NCBI RefSeq assembly: GCF_003046295.1 | Contig: NZ_PZZN01000001.1 | Span: 950,812 to 1,014,811 of the forward strand | Length of the DNA stretch: 64,000 nt | Source of the DNA: Sphingomonas aerolata | GTDB taxonomy: Bacteria > Pseudomonadota > Alphaproteobacteria > Sphingomonadales > Sphingomonadaceae | Direction of reading: 5' to 3' | Part shown: in pieces, positions 25,726-34,502 of the stretch | Layout of the letters: each line of letters opens with the position of its first letter | Numbering within the stretch: the first letter of the stretch is position 1 | Translations under genes and position numbers: made by a program | The notes under the pieces: model-generated | Database searches by the model: none | Seen by the model: only the letters and a program-made list of their open reading frames with translations | What the model was told of the DNA's origin: nothing

Positions 25726-27906
25726 TCACACCATCAGCACCGCGGGCAGCGACACGCCGAAGTCGCCGCGCTGGCGCACCTCGACCCGCACCGCCCCCGC
25801 TGCGCGCTCCGCCGCGGACAGCATCACGACCGGCGTCGCGGTCTCGACGAGCCGCGTCACCCCCGCGCCCGTCACGATCCTCACCGCATAGGCTTTGCCC
25901 CCCTCGCCCAGCGGCACGTCGCCGCCATCGATCCAGCGCCACCCCGCCCGGCTCCGCCGCGTCCAGCCGAGCGTCGCGCCGCCATCCGCCGCGATCGTCG
26001 CGCGCAAGCCGACTGGCGACGGCGGCAGCACCGACGCGCCCGCCAGCACCAGCCGCGTCTCGACCGGCACCGCATCGCCCACCCCCGACGCCATCACGCG
26101 CACCGTCCCGCCGATCGCCGCGACCGGCAGGTCGATCGTCCGCACCGAATCCGCGCTGATCAGCACGAAGCCGTCGCCCGGCGCCTGCGTGCCGATCGCC
26201 GCCTCGGTCCCGCGCCGCCCGCGCAGTAGCTGCGTCAGCCGCCACCGCCCGCCGCCGAGCGGCACCGCACGACCGAACTGGATCAGCTCGCCCCCCGCCA
26301 TCGCCAGATTGGCCCCCGCATCGAGCGCCGCCGCATCCGCGTCCGCGAGTGCCAGGTCGCCGCGCACCAGCACCACCTCGAAGGCGCCCGCCCGGTCGCT
26401 CAGCGTCGCCGGCGCCGCCTCTGCGACGACCGCGATCGTCCCGATCGTCGCCGGCGCCGCGCTCGCCCCCGCCGCGATCCAGCTCGCGCCGTCGTCGAGC
26501 GAATAGAGCAAGGCCGCATGCCGCCACCCCGCCCCCGTGCCCGTCGCCGCCACCGACAGCCGCGGCGCGGCGAGCGGCGCATCCTCGAGCCCCGGCGTTT
26601 CGAACGCCGCGATCCGCGTCGTGCCGATCAGCGCATCCGCCGCGCCGACGATCCGCCCGCTGCTGCCGCGCACCGGCAGCGGCGCGGGCGTAAGCGGGGT
26701 CAGCACCAGGCTCGTCACCATCGCCTCGACCCGAGTTTCGACGATCCGCCAGACGCCCGCCTCCCCCGCGATCTCGACGCAGCCACCGGGCAGCAACGCC
26801 AGCCCCGACAGCCCCAGCCGCACCGTCCGCCGCACCCGCGCGGTCTCGGCGCGCGCGAGCAACCCGGTCGCGATCGTCTTGGCGGCCCCTGCATCGATCA
26901 CCGCCGCCACGTCGATCCGCGCGTCGCGCACCCCCGCGCCCGGCCGCGCCACCCGCTGCAGCCCCGCCTGGTAATCGCGCGCGGCATCATAATAGCCCAG
27001 CGTCATCGTCCGCGGCACCGTCTCGATCGCCGCCACCGTGCGCACCCGCCGCGAGCCCGCTTCCCCCTGGCCCTCGACCACCCCCGCATCCGCAACGCTC
27101 GCAACCGGCCCCGCCGCATCGCGCATCACCAGCGCATCGCCGTCCCCCGCGGACACGAACCACGCGCCGCTCGCCTCGGCCAGCGCCGCCAGCACCGCGC
27201 CGACGCTTCCCCCCGCCGCCGCGAACCCGTCGAGCGCCAGCGCCACCGCCCCCGACACGCCCCCGTCCGACACGTCTTGCGCAATCGCCGCGACCGGCAC
27301 CGGCCCCGGATCGGCGATCACCTCGAAGGTCAGCGACGGGATCCGGTTGCCGTAATCCGCCAGCGCCATCCCCTCGAACACGGCATAGGCGCAGCCGCGA
27401 TGCGCGGGCGTCATCCCGCCGCCCTCCGCCGCCGCGATCAGCGGATCGACCGCCTGGTCCTCGCCGCCTGTGTGCAGCCGGAACCCGGTCGCGGTCTTGA
27501 AGTCGCCGCCCGCGCCGCGCAGCAACTTCCCCTCCGCCCAGATCCGCCCGATCCCCAGCACCGGCCGCGCCGACAGCAGCACCGCGAACGACGCCGCATA
27601 GCTGTAGGTCGACACGCTCGGCTGCCCCTTGCCGCCGCCGCTCGTCGCCCGGCTCTCGATCAGGTCGGTCGCCCAGATCACCGTCCCCGCGACGCGCATC
27701 GTCCCGAACAGCTTGGGCACCTGGCTGCCATAGCTCGAGGTCTGCACCGCCAGCTCGGTCAGCCGCGGCCCCTCGCGCCGCGCCGGGCGCAACAGCGTGC
27801 CGTCGATCGTCCGCCCGACCAGCGCGCCGATCGTCCCGCCCAGCGTGCTCCCGCCCAGCGGCCGGCCAATCACCCGCCCGACCGCGTTCAAGATCAATGT
27901 CGCCAC
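25726..27906 (-). CDS. GTA host-specificity / tail-tip protein (gp15-like, short form)
   Basis: The 726-residue protein starts at a GTG (VATLILNAVGRVIG) that overlaps the gp14 stop by 13 nt. Early sequence with TIDGTLLRPARREGPRLTEL, SSYGSQVPKLFGTMRVAGTV and STYSYAASFAVLL is shared with gp15/phage tail-tip proteins (PF13550-type). The middle carries a receptor-binding-type beta region and the end fibronectin-like repeats (VGLRATIAADGGATLGWTRR). Rhodobacter gp15 is about 1300 residues and has a TIM-barrel domain; none is apparent here. Confidence 0.88.
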   Translation of the reverse strand: MATLILNAVGRVIGRPLGGSTLGGTIGALVGRTIDGTLLRPARREGPRLTELAVQTSSYGSQVPKLFGTMRVAGTVIWATDLIESRATSGGGKGQPSVSTYSYAASFAVLLSARPVLGIGRIWAEGKLLRGAGGDFKTATGFRLHTGGEDQAVDPLIAAAEGGGMTPAHRGCAYAVFEGMALADYGNRIPSLTFEVIADPGPVPVAAIAQDVSDGGVSGAVALALDGFAAAGGSVGAVLAALAEASGAWFVSAGDGDALVMRDAAGPVASVADAGVVEGQGEAGSRRVRTVAAIETVPRTMTLGYYDAARDYQAGLQRVARPGAGVRDARIDVAAVIDAGAAKTIATGLLARAETARVRRTVRLGLSGLALLPGGCVEIAGEAGVWRIVETRVEAMVTSLVLTPLTPAPLPVRGSSGRIVGAADALIGTTRIAAFETPGLEDAPLAAPRLSVAATGTGAGWRHAALLYSLDDGASWIAAGASAAPATIGTIAVVAEAAPATLSDRAGAFEVVLVRGDLALADADAAALDAGANLAMAGGELIQFGRAVPLGGGRWRLTQLLRGRRGTEAAIGTQAPGDGFVLISADSVRTIDLPVAAIGGTVRVMASGVGDAVPVETRLVLAGASVLPPSPVGLRATIAADGGATLGWTRRSRAGWRWIDGGDVPLGEGGKAYAVRIVTGAGVTRLVETATPVVMLSAAERAAGAVRVEVRQRGDFGVSLPAVLMV

Positions 27907-28322
27907 GGCTCCACCTCCCCGCTGTTGCCTTCGCCGATCCGCCAGCACCCCAGCACCGGCGCCTCGACCGGCCCCGGCCGCTCGACCACGCGGCGAAGCG
28001 CAGCATCGGCATGGACAAGTCCCCGCGTCGTCCTGACCGCGAAATGCAGCTGCCCCGGCCCCGTCCGCAGCATCAGCACGTCGCCCGCTTCCGCCTCGTC
28101 CACCCTCACCAGCACGCGATCGAGCCACGCCGCCACCCGCACCGGATCGCCACCCCGCAGCGCATAGCCGGTCGGCACCTCGACCCCGCACCCGCCCGCC
28201 CTAAGCGCCAACGCGACCAGCCCGACGCAATCCAGCCCCGTCGCCGCCACCCGGCCATGCACCCGGAACCGGCTCCCCACCGCCGCCAGCGCCGCCGCCT
28301 CGACGTTTCCGGCGCCGCTCAT
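27894..28322 (-). CDS. GTA NlpC/P60-type peptidase (gp14-like)
   Basis: The 142-residue protein has TGLDCVGLVALALRAGG with the catalytic cysteine and GQLHFAVRTTRGLVHAD with the histidine. This is the gp14 protein of GTAs, thought to open peptidoglycan during DNA delivery. It overlaps gp13 (ATGA) and gp15. Its order between DUF2163 and the tail-tip gene is identical to that in Rhodobacter GTA. Confidence 0.9.
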   Translation of the reverse strand: MSGAGNVEAAALAAVGSRFRVHGRVAATGLDCVGLVALALRAGGCGVEVPTGYALRGGDPVRVAAWLDRVLVRVDEAEAGDVLMLRTGPGQLHFAVRTTRGLVHADAALRRVVERPGPVEAPVLGCWRIGEGNSGEVEPWRH

Positions 28323-29152
28323 GCCCCGGGATACCGCGTCAGCAGGTCGATCCCCGGCAGATAGGGCTCGCCGCGAAAATTCACCGCATTGCCGAACCGC
28401 GTCGCACAGGTCGCCAGACTCCTGTCGCACCCCTCGCTCAGCTCGACGAGCACGCCCGGCACCACCGCCAGCATCGGCGCCCGCGCCAGCGTCACGCGGG
28501 TCCTCCCCGCCGCCCCCGGTTCCGACGCCGCGACCGCGCTCTCCAGCCCGCTGTTCGCCCCTCCGAACCACCGCAGCAGCCCGCCCGCATAGAGATCACC
28601 CGCTCCCGCCGCCGCCAGGTCGAGCGTCACCACCGCCCCCTCGCACGCGGTCACCCGCGCGAACCGCCGCCGCGCCGCCATCGCCACGCGGCACCGCCGG
28701 TCGCCCAGCGTCGCGCGACATTCGGGCGACGTCTCCTCGACCACCGGCCGGTCGAACGCCGCGCTCGCGCCGCGCAGCTCGGCGGTGAACGCGTCCTCGC
28801 CCAGCTCGACCGCGCCGATCACCCCCTCGCCCAGCGTCAGGGGCGCGCGCGGATCGGTCCAGTCGACCGCGAACACGCGCACCCGCGCCCCGTCCCACCG
28901 CCCGCTCAGCAGATCGCGCTCGCCGATCGCCGCCGAGCTCAGCGCGCCCGCCACATCCATCGTATCCGCCTCCGCCCCCGGCTCGAGCACCCCCGACCGC
29001 GCGATTCCCGACGGCGTCATCCCCGGCGCCGCGCGGTGGACCAGCCCGTCGACCAGCAGATCCCGGTCATGCCCCGTCAACCCCACCGCCACCCCATCCC
29101 GCCGCTCCACCCGCCAGCACAACGCCACCGTCGTCAGCTCCCCGTTCACCAT
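28319..29152 (-). CDS. GTA DUF2163 hub protein (gp13-like)
   Basis: The 277-residue protein matches the DUF2163/BR0599 family: LCWRVERRDGVAVGLTGHDRDL at the N-terminus, and in the C-terminal half a cysteine-rich section with SPECRATLGDRRCRVAM and SEGCDRSLATCATRFGNAVNF. GTA gp13 has an iron-sulfur-type site in the distal tail hub; the visible cysteines here are consistent with that. The ATG chosen follows a plausible RBS, and the frame upstream is repeat sequence (A1). Confidence 0.88.
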   Translation of the reverse strand: MVNGELTTVALCWRVERRDGVAVGLTGHDRDLLVDGLVHRAAPGMTPSGIARSGVLEPGAEADTMDVAGALSSAAIGERDLLSGRWDGARVRVFAVDWTDPRAPLTLGEGVIGAVELGEDAFTAELRGASAAFDRPVVEETSPECRATLGDRRCRVAMAARRRFARVTACEGAVVTLDLAAAGAGDLYAGGLLRWFGGANSGLESAVAASEPGAAGRTRVTLARAPMLAVVPGVLVELSEGCDRSLATCATRFGNAVNFRGEPYLPGIDLLTRYPGA

Positions 29153-29168
29153 CGCAAATCTCCAAAAA

Positions 29169-29235
29169 CCCTCTCCCCCCGGGGGAGAGGGAGGGGCCCA
29201 CGCAAAGCGTGGGAGGGTGAGGGCACGTGAGGCAC
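29169..29235. repeat. Family A hairpin repeat, copy A1
   Basis: CCCTCTCCCCCCGGGGGAGAGG palindrome, then GAGGGGCCCACGCAAAGCGTGGG with a second hairpin. On the minus strand the first hairpin is followed by TTTTT, a terminator-like arrangement in the GTA transcription direction. Confidence 0.95.
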
Positions 29236-29251
29236 AGGCCCGACGCCCCCT

Positions 29252-29335
29252 CGTCATCCTGACGAAAGTCAGGACCCAGGATCAAAAACGCCCCCGCTGC
29301 TTGGCCCTGGATCCTGACTTCCGTCAGGATGACGA
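29252..29335. repeat. Family B palindromic repeat, full copy (B3)
   Basis: Arms TCATCCTGACGAAAGTCAGG and CTGACTTCCGTCAGGATGAC lie between two family A copies in the gp13-gp12 gap. Confidence 0.95.
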
Positions 29336-29344
29336 ACGCAAAAA

Positions 29345-29413
29345 CCCCTCTCCCCCCGGGGGAGAGGGAGGGGCCCGCGCGAAGCGTGGGAGGGTGAGGG
29401 CACGTGAGGCTCG
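29345..29413. repeat. Family A hairpin repeat, copy A2
   Basis: Same structure and orientation as the copy 170 bp to its left; five T on the minus strand after the hairpin. Confidence 0.95.
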
Positions 29414-29443
29414 GGCCCGACGCCCAACGCCCCGCCCACCCTC

Positions 29444-29524
29444 CGTTCGCCCTCCGTTCGCCCTGAGCGAAGTCGAAGGGCAGGCCCCGCGCGCCAGTGC
29501 TTCGACGACGCTCAGCACGAACGG
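29444..29524. repeat. Family C repeat, full copy (C1)
   Basis: Inverted arms CGTTCGCCCTGAGCGAAGTC and CGACGCTCAGCACGAACGG. It completes a 380-bp gene-free gap made almost entirely of three repeat families. Confidence 0.9.
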
Positions 29525-29532
29525 CGTGAAGC

Positions 29533-31809
29533 CTACCCCTCCCGCACCTCCACCAGCGGCACCGAAGCCGCGACCCCCGCCAGAAACGTCGCCCGCGCGA
29601 CACTCAGCCGGTCCTCCGCAAACCGCACCGGCACGTCGAACGCGAACCCCGCGCTCACCACCGCACCCGCCGCCGGCGCCGCGTCGAGCACCACCCACCC
29701 CCCGGCCACCACCGAGAAGCCCGACGTCGCGACGCCATCGACCGCGACCGACACGCTCCCCGCCACCGGCCGCGTGATCCGCCGCGTCGCCGCGTCATAG
29801 TGTTTCACCAGCGCGAACCGCCGCGCGATCCCGTCGCCGACCCCCAGCACCTCCCCGACCGCCTCGGCATCGAACGGATCGCGCAACCGGAAGCTGCGCG
29901 CCGGCCCCATCCGCGCGCGGAAGAACGCGAGCAGCACACCGATATCCGCCTCGCTCCGCAGCCCCGGCCCGACGTCATAGCTGGTCCGCGCCTCCGCCCA
30001 GGCCGCGTTGCGCTGCTCCGCGCCCCCCGCGCTGGTCAGGATCGCGGTCGAAAACCCCGGTATCACCTCCGCCTCGCGCCCCAGCGCGAGCGGAAACAGC
30101 ACGTCGTCATGCGCGTTCACGGCCCCGTCTCCTTCCTCAGTCTCGAAATGCACGAACCCGTCGCGCATCACCTGCGGCAGCGCCCAGACGAACGTCTCGC
30201 CGACGCCGCGCGCGCGCGCCGCCACCGCCGCCGCCTCGATCCGCGCCCAGTCGCCTGCGCGCTCGGGCACGGTCACGAACCCCGACAGATAGTGTTGCCG
30301 CAGGGCGGGATAGCCCAGCCGGCCCTCGACCAGCGCGACCGCATCCGCCGACGACGCGACATCGCCCGCGGTCACCCAGTCATAATCCTCCAGCTGGAGC
30401 ACATCGAACGCCGGCGACGCCCAGCCGACCGGCATGTTCGCGCGCTTCGCCTCGGGCGCTCCCGCATCGAGCACGGTCGGCAGATAGGTCAGCAGATGCG
30501 TCACGCACCCGCCCGCTTCCCCCTTCACCGCCGCGACCAAAGCCGCAGTCGACGCCGCCAGACACGCCCCCGCCGCCTCCAGCGTCGCGACCTGGTCTGC
30601 GCTCTTGGCCCCGCGGATGCTCGCCATCGCCACCGGCGCGAACGCCGCCACCGCGCTCGCATCATAGAGGCACGGCCGCCCGTCGGGCATCACCCACCAC
30701 CAGGGCTCGCCAACCTGGAACTGCGCCGGCAGTCCCGCCGCCGCCGCGAGGCCCATAAACGCGCGCGCCACCGCCTGCAGATACGCCATCGCCCCGCCAT
30801 GCGCCGGCGACAGCAAGGTCGAGGGCGGCTCCCACCCGGTCAGCGCGGGCGCGCCGTCCGCCGCACGCTGTTTCCAGTCGTTCCAGCAATGCGCATCGAA
30901 CAGCTCGTAGCTCAGCGACCAGATCACGCCGTAGCCCAGCGCCTTTGCGCGTCCCGCGAAATCCCGGTGCCACACGCTGCACGCCGCGTTCAGCACGCCC
31001 CCCGCCAGCGACACGTAAAATCCACCGCCCGCCGGCTCGAGCCGGAAATAATGGCTCATGCCCACATAATGGACGATGCTCCCACGGTACCCCAGGTGGA
31101 GCGCGTTGCGCAGCAGCCGCGCGGGCGTCAGATTATAGCTGTCGTCATAGCCGCTCGCGATCCGCAGCCCATGCTCGGGCACCACCGCCTCGCCGATCGC
31201 GAGCACCGATCCCGGCCCCTCGCACGCCATCTCGGTCAGCTCGACCCAGCCCTCGCGCATCCCCGCGAGCGGCGCGTCGACGCCGCGATAGTCGGGCGGC
31301 ACCAGCGACACGAACATCCGGTCGATATCCCCCGCCCAGACGGGATAGCTGTCCTCGGGCAGGTCGAACCCGCCGACCAGCGCCGCGAAATCGAGCGACA
31401 CCAGCGCATCCTCCGGCGTACCCACCGCATAATTCCAAAACCGCACATACCAGGCCCGCGCGACCCCCGCGGCATCACGCCCCTCGATCGTCAGCGTCGG
31501 GCCATTGATCGCATCGAGCGGCATCACACCCCCCGACCGCCACCGGAACCGCAGCCGACACGCCCGAAAATCCCGCGCGGTCTCATACCGCAGCAACGGA
31601 TGATCATAGCGATCCTCCGCCGCCCAGATCAGCCCCGCCAGATCATCCGCCCTGTAGAACACCGCATCGACGCGCAGCGCATCCGGCCCCGTGGTCACGA
31701 CCGACGCCATCATCGGCCGCGGAAAATCCACCGTCCAGAACCGCGGATCAAACCGCGACACGGTCCCCTCCATTTGCCCCGTCCGCCCCGAACACACCCA
31801 CTGCGCCAT
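29533..31809 (-). CDS. Large GTA tail protein with C-terminal DUF2460 domain (gp12-like fusion)
   Basis: The 758-residue protein has a final 177 residues in the DUF2460 family: FSTAILTSAGGAEQRNAAWA, TSYDVGPGLRSEADIGVLLA and FRARMGPARSFRLRDPFD match the Rhodobacter GTA gp12 distal-tail protein, which is only about 200 residues long. The first 580 residues are an extra region rich in aromatics (WSLSYELFDAHCWNDWK, EPWWWVMPDGRPCLYDA, VHYVGMSHYFRLEPAGG) that looks like a globular enzyme or a TIM-barrel-like tail domain. No catalytic motif can be named with confidence. The ATG start is chosen since sequence before it is family A repeat. It sits between gp11 and gp13, as gp12 should. Confidence 0.85.
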   Translation of the reverse strand: MAQWVCSGRTGQMEGTVSRFDPRFWTVDFPRPMMASVVTTGPDALRVDAVFYRADDLAGLIWAAEDRYDHPLLRYETARDFRACRLRFRWRSGGVMPLDAINGPTLTIEGRDAAGVARAWYVRFWNYAVGTPEDALVSLDFAALVGGFDLPEDSYPVWAGDIDRMFVSLVPPDYRGVDAPLAGMREGWVELTEMACEGPGSVLAIGEAVVPEHGLRIASGYDDSYNLTPARLLRNALHLGYRGSIVHYVGMSHYFRLEPAGGGFYVSLAGGVLNAACSVWHRDFAGRAKALGYGVIWSLSYELFDAHCWNDWKQRAADGAPALTGWEPPSTLLSPAHGGAMAYLQAVARAFMGLAAAAGLPAQFQVGEPWWWVMPDGRPCLYDASAVAAFAPVAMASIRGAKSADQVATLEAAGACLAASTAALVAAVKGEAGGCVTHLLTYLPTVLDAGAPEAKRANMPVGWASPAFDVLQLEDYDWVTAGDVASSADAVALVEGRLGYPALRQHYLSGFVTVPERAGDWARIEAAAVAARARGVGETFVWALPQVMRDGFVHFETEEGDGAVNAHDDVLFPLALGREAEVIPGFSTAILTSAGGAEQRNAAWAEARTSYDVGPGLRSEADIGVLLAFFRARMGPARSFRLRDPFDAEAVGEVLGVGDGIARRFALVKHYDAATRRITRPVAGSVSVAVDGVATSGFSVVAGGWVVLDAAPAAGAVVSAGFAFDVPVRFAEDRLSVARATFLAGVAASVPLVEVREG

Positions 31810-31844
31810 GAACCATCTCCAATTCGAAGGGAGAGCGACCAAAA

Positions 31845-31912
31845 CCCCTCTCCCCTCGGGGGAGAGGGAGGGGCCCACGCGAAGCGTGGGAGGGTGAGGG
31901 CACGTGAGGCTC
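31845..31912. repeat. Family A hairpin repeat, copy A3
   Basis: Fills most of the 128-bp gap between gp11 and gp12; same orientation as the other copies. Confidence 0.95.
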
Positions 31913-31937
31913 GCGCCCCTCACTCCACCGCGCCCCC

Positions 31938-32495
31938 TCACTCCACCGCCAGCGCCGCCCGAACCGCCCGCGCCACCTGCCGCCCCGACTGCGCGAGCAC
32001 CCCCGGCGCCGCCCCCGCCGCCGCATTGACGGTAATCGCCACCCGCACCTCGCGCACGCCAGCCGAGCCGCCGCCCACCTCGACCCGCCCGCTACTGGAG
32101 GGCACGAACAGCTCGGGCCCCCGCTCGCCCACCACATAGGCCCGCCCCGGCGACACCGGTCCCCCGGTCGCCCGCCCCGGCAGCCCGCCGACCAGCCCCG
32201 CCAGCGCCTCCCCGAGCCCGCTCCCGCTCCCGCCGAACAGCGACCCCATCCCCGCCTTCAACGCCGCGCCCGCAATCGCATCGAGCGCGGACAGCGCGAC
32301 CCCCTTCAGCTCCTCGAACCCGAACGTCCCCGTCTTCACCGCGCGCAGCAGCGCCGTCTCGAGCCGCAGCGCCGCACGCTCCGCCCCCACGCCCAGCACG
32401 TCGTCCAGCTCGCCGCGCATCGCCGCGACGTCGCGCGCAAACGCCGCGCTGTCGCCGCGCACCCGCACCAGCACGGGCTCCAGATCGTCATCCAT
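31938..32495 (-). CDS. GTA tape-measure protein (gp11-like, very short)
   Basis: The protein has 185 residues. A coiled-coil start (DDDLEPVLVRVRGDSAAFARDV), a helical middle and a glycine-rich tail with GRATGGPVSPGRAYVVGERGPE are the hallmark of tail tape-measure C-termini. Rhodobacter GTA gp11 is also short. A tape measure of this size would set a tail of only about 25-30 nm if one residue gives 0.15 nm. It overlaps the gp10.1 stop by 8 nt. A longer frame exists but has no fitting start signal. Confidence 0.82.
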   Translation of the reverse strand: MDDDLEPVLVRVRGDSAAFARDVAAMRGELDDVLGVGAERAALRLETALLRAVKTGTFGFEELKGVALSALDAIAGAALKAGMGSLFGGSGSGLGEALAGLVGGLPGRATGGPVSPGRAYVVGERGPELFVPSSSGRVEVGGGSAGVREVRVAITVNAAAGAAPGVLAQSGRQVARAVRAALAVE

Positions 32496-32682
32496 CGGGA
32501 AAAGCCTCCTGCAACCGCGCGATCGCCGCCGCATCGGGCGGCGTCGGCATGTCCCCCGTCATCGCGGCGACCACCGCGCCCAGTTCGGCGGGCGTCGCGC
32601 GCCAGAACGCGTCGGGGCTCCACCCCAGCACCGCGCCGGCAAACCCCGCGAGCCGCCCCGCGGCGTCCGCGAACGTCCGCAT
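32488..32682 (-). CDS. GTA phage tail assembly chaperone (TIGR02216-like)
   Basis: The 64-residue protein contains WSPDAFWRATPAELGAVVAAM, the conserved core of the rcc01693/TIGR02216 family, which follows gp10 in GTAs. TGATG overlap with gp10 indicates coupled translation. It corresponds to the second, often frameshift-linked, chaperone of siphophage tails. Confidence 0.85.
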   Translation of the reverse strand: MRTFADAAGRLAGFAGAVLGWSPDAFWRATPAELGAVVAAMTGDMPTPPDAAAIARLQEAFPDG

Positions 32683-32996
32683 CACCGCCCCGCCAGGATC
32701 TGCCGCAGCAGTCCGCGCAGCACCGGCGTCGCGACGGCAAGCCCCGCCTCGACCACCGCCTCCCCCAGCCGCTCGCGCGTCAGCCCCTCGGGGCAATCGC
32801 GCAGGCAATGCCAGAACAGCGCCACCATCTCGCCAACCCCCAGCTTCCCCTCCGCCGCCCGCTCGACGAGCGCGAACAAAGGCCCCAGCTCCTCCTCCGC
32901 CGCCACCAGCGCCGCAAAACTCGGCCGCACCACAAGCGTCTCCCCGGAGACCCGAAGCGCACCTTCGCCCCGCACAGAATTCGCCACATCGCTCAT
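32682..32996 (-). CDS. GTA gp10-like tail assembly chaperone
   Basis: The 104-residue acidic-basic protein contains LVVRPSFAALVAAEEELG and LFWHCLRDCPEGLTRERLG, typical of the GTA gp10 (GTA TAC 1) family. It overlaps the next gene by one base (TGATG) and is separated from gp9 by a 239-bp gap filled with repeats. Confidence 0.85.
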   Translation of the reverse strand: MSDVANSVRGEGALRVSGETLVVRPSFAALVAAEEELGPLFALVERAAEGKLGVGEMVALFWHCLRDCPEGLTRERLGEAVVEAGLAVATPVLRGLLRQILAGR

Positions 32997-33010
32997 GAAA
33001 TTTCTCCAAA

Positions 33011-33078
33011 ACCCCTCTCCCCCCGGGGGAGAGGGAGGGGCCCACGCAAAGCGTGGGAGGGTGAGGGCAAGTGAGGCT
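33011..33078. repeat. Family A hairpin repeat, copy A4
   Basis: Same structure; in the gp9-gp10 gap just upstream of the gp10 start on the minus strand. Confidence 0.95.
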
Positions 33079-33103
33079 AAGAACCGCGACCCCGCGCGCG
33101 CCC

Positions 33104-33185
33104 CGTCATCCTGACGAAAGTCAGGATCCAGAGCCGCACAGGACGACGCTCGTGACCCTGGATCCTGACTTTCGTCAGGATGACG
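33104..33185. repeat. Family B palindromic repeat, full copy (B4)
   Basis: Arms GTCATCCTGACGAAAGTCAG and CTGACTTTCGTCAGGATGAC, in the same gp9-gp10 gap as A4. Confidence 0.95.
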
Positions 33186-33235
33186 GAAATGGGTCAGGAC
33201 GAAGGTGACTCAGCACCACGCAAACAGGGAAACCC

Positions 33236-33643
33236 TCACCCCGCCACCACCGCCCCCGAACTCTCCAGACTCAGCGTGTAGGATCGCTCCCCATTGAAAT
33301 CCCCGGCATAATCCAGCCGCGACACGAGGAACCGCCCGGTCATCGTGTCACCCCCCTCGAATGCCAGCCGGTAATCGTCGAGCACCCCCGACAGCGCACT
33401 CGCCTTGATCCGCAGCTCCGCCGCCGACCCCGTGAACACCCCCCCCCCCGATACCGAGACGCTGCGCACCCCCGCCCCCGACAGCAATTGCCGCCAGCCG
33501 CCCGAATCCTTCGTCGTCACCACGATCGCCTCGCCGTTCACCGACATCTGCGTCGTCCGCAGCCCCGCCACCGTCGCATAGACGGGCGTCGCCGCGCCGT
33601 TCCCGACCTTCAGCAGGAACGCGCTCCCCTTCTCCACCGCCAT
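33236..33643 (-). CDS. GTA major tail protein (gp9-like)
   Basis: The 135-residue protein begins MAVEKGSAFLLKVGN and ends in a beta-rich segment (MTGRFLVSRLDYAGDFNGER). It matches the TP901-1-type major tail tube protein family. It forms the tail tube. GGGGGAG lies before the ATG, and the gene is 14 nt after gp8. Confidence 0.88.
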   Translation of the reverse strand: MAVEKGSAFLLKVGNGAATPVYATVAGLRTTQMSVNGEAIVVTTKDSGGWRQLLSGAGVRSVSVSGGGVFTGSAAELRIKASALSGVLDDYRLAFEGGDTMTGRFLVSRLDYAGDFNGERSYTLSLESSGAVVAG

Positions 33644-33657
33644 GTCCGTCTCCCCCT

Positions 33658-34041
33658 TCAGCTCTCGCGGTACATCCGCACCAGAAACTCGCTCGTGCCC
33701 CGCCACCGCTCGCCGACGCGCAGCACGCGCGAGCGCAGCATCTGCACGCGCACCAGCCGCCACCCTTCGCCCAGATCCGCGTCGAGCGCCTCGACCGCCT
33801 CCTCCGCCGCCGCCAGCGCCGCGCGCAGCCGCACCGGCCGCTCGCCGCCATCGTGCAGCGTCACGACGACGCGCCCCTCGCGCCCGCGCCACGTCGTCGT
33901 GCTCCAGTCGCTCAGCACCGGCTCGTCGACCACCGCATAGGGCAGCGCGCTGCGCACCGGCGGCGCGTCATAGACCCCGCCCTCCAGCACCGCCTGCAGC
34001 CGCGCGACCACGCCCGCCTGCAGCACCCCCCGCGCGCTCAC
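33658..34041 (-). CDS. GTA DUF3168 neck/tail terminator protein (gp8-like)
   Basis: The 127-residue protein carries RLQAVLEGGVYDAPPVRSAL and a final EGWRLVRVQMLRSRVLRVG stretch, matching the DUF3168 family that closes the tail at the neck. The GTG start overlaps the gp6 stop (GTGA). Confidence 0.88.
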   Translation of the reverse strand: MSARGVLQAGVVARLQAVLEGGVYDAPPVRSALPYAVVDEPVLSDWSTTTWRGREGRVVVTLHDGGERPVRLRAALAAAEEAVEALDADLGEGWRLVRVQMLRSRVLRVGERWRGTSEFLVRMYRES

Positions 34042-34385
34042 GCCGCCACGTCCGGGCTCAACCGCAGCCGCCGATAGGGTCGCCACAAAGCCGCCACCGC
34101 CGCGGGCGGCACCGCATCGCTCTCGCGGTGATCGAACAGATGCGCCGCCAGCATCGCCACGCCCTGCGCCACCGGCGCCGGCACCGCGTCCCAGCTTTCC
34201 GCCGCGCCGTCGCCCGCCACCCGCGCGACGATCGCCCCGCCGACGAACGCCTCGCAGACCAGGATCGCCGCCGCACAGACCCGCCCCAGCAACGCCGCCT
34301 CCGCACTCCCCTCCAGCCGCAACACCTCCCTGGTGGCCGCAACCGCCTCCGCGATCACCCCCACCGGCACCCCCTGCTCACCCAT
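34038..34385 (-). CDS. GTA head-tail connector (gp6-like)
   Basis: The 115-residue all-helical protein has VPVGVIAEAVAATREVLRLE and HLFDHRESDAVPPAAVAALW, matching the phage gp6-like head-completion family. It docks below the portal. The start chosen is ATG (MGEQG); sequence upstream is family A repeat. No separate gp7 gene follows. Confidence 0.82.
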   Translation of the reverse strand: MGEQGVPVGVIAEAVAATREVLRLEGSAEAALLGRVCAAAILVCEAFVGGAIVARVAGDGAAESWDAVPAPVAQGVAMLAAHLFDHRESDAVPPAAVAALWRPYRRLRLSPDVAA

Positions 34386-34401
34386 AGGATTCTCCCAGAA
34401 A

Positions 34402-34474
34402 AACCCCTCTCCCCCCGGGGGAGAGGGAGGGGCCCACGCGCCCTTGCGCGTGGGAGGGTGAGGGCAAGCAAGGC
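34402..34474. repeat. Family A hairpin repeat, copy A5
   Basis: Variant with CACGCGCCCTTGCGCGTGGG as the second hairpin; in the gp5-gp6 gap. Confidence 0.92.
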
Positions 34475-34502
34475 TCGAAAACCCCACCCCCTCACACCCC
34501 AC

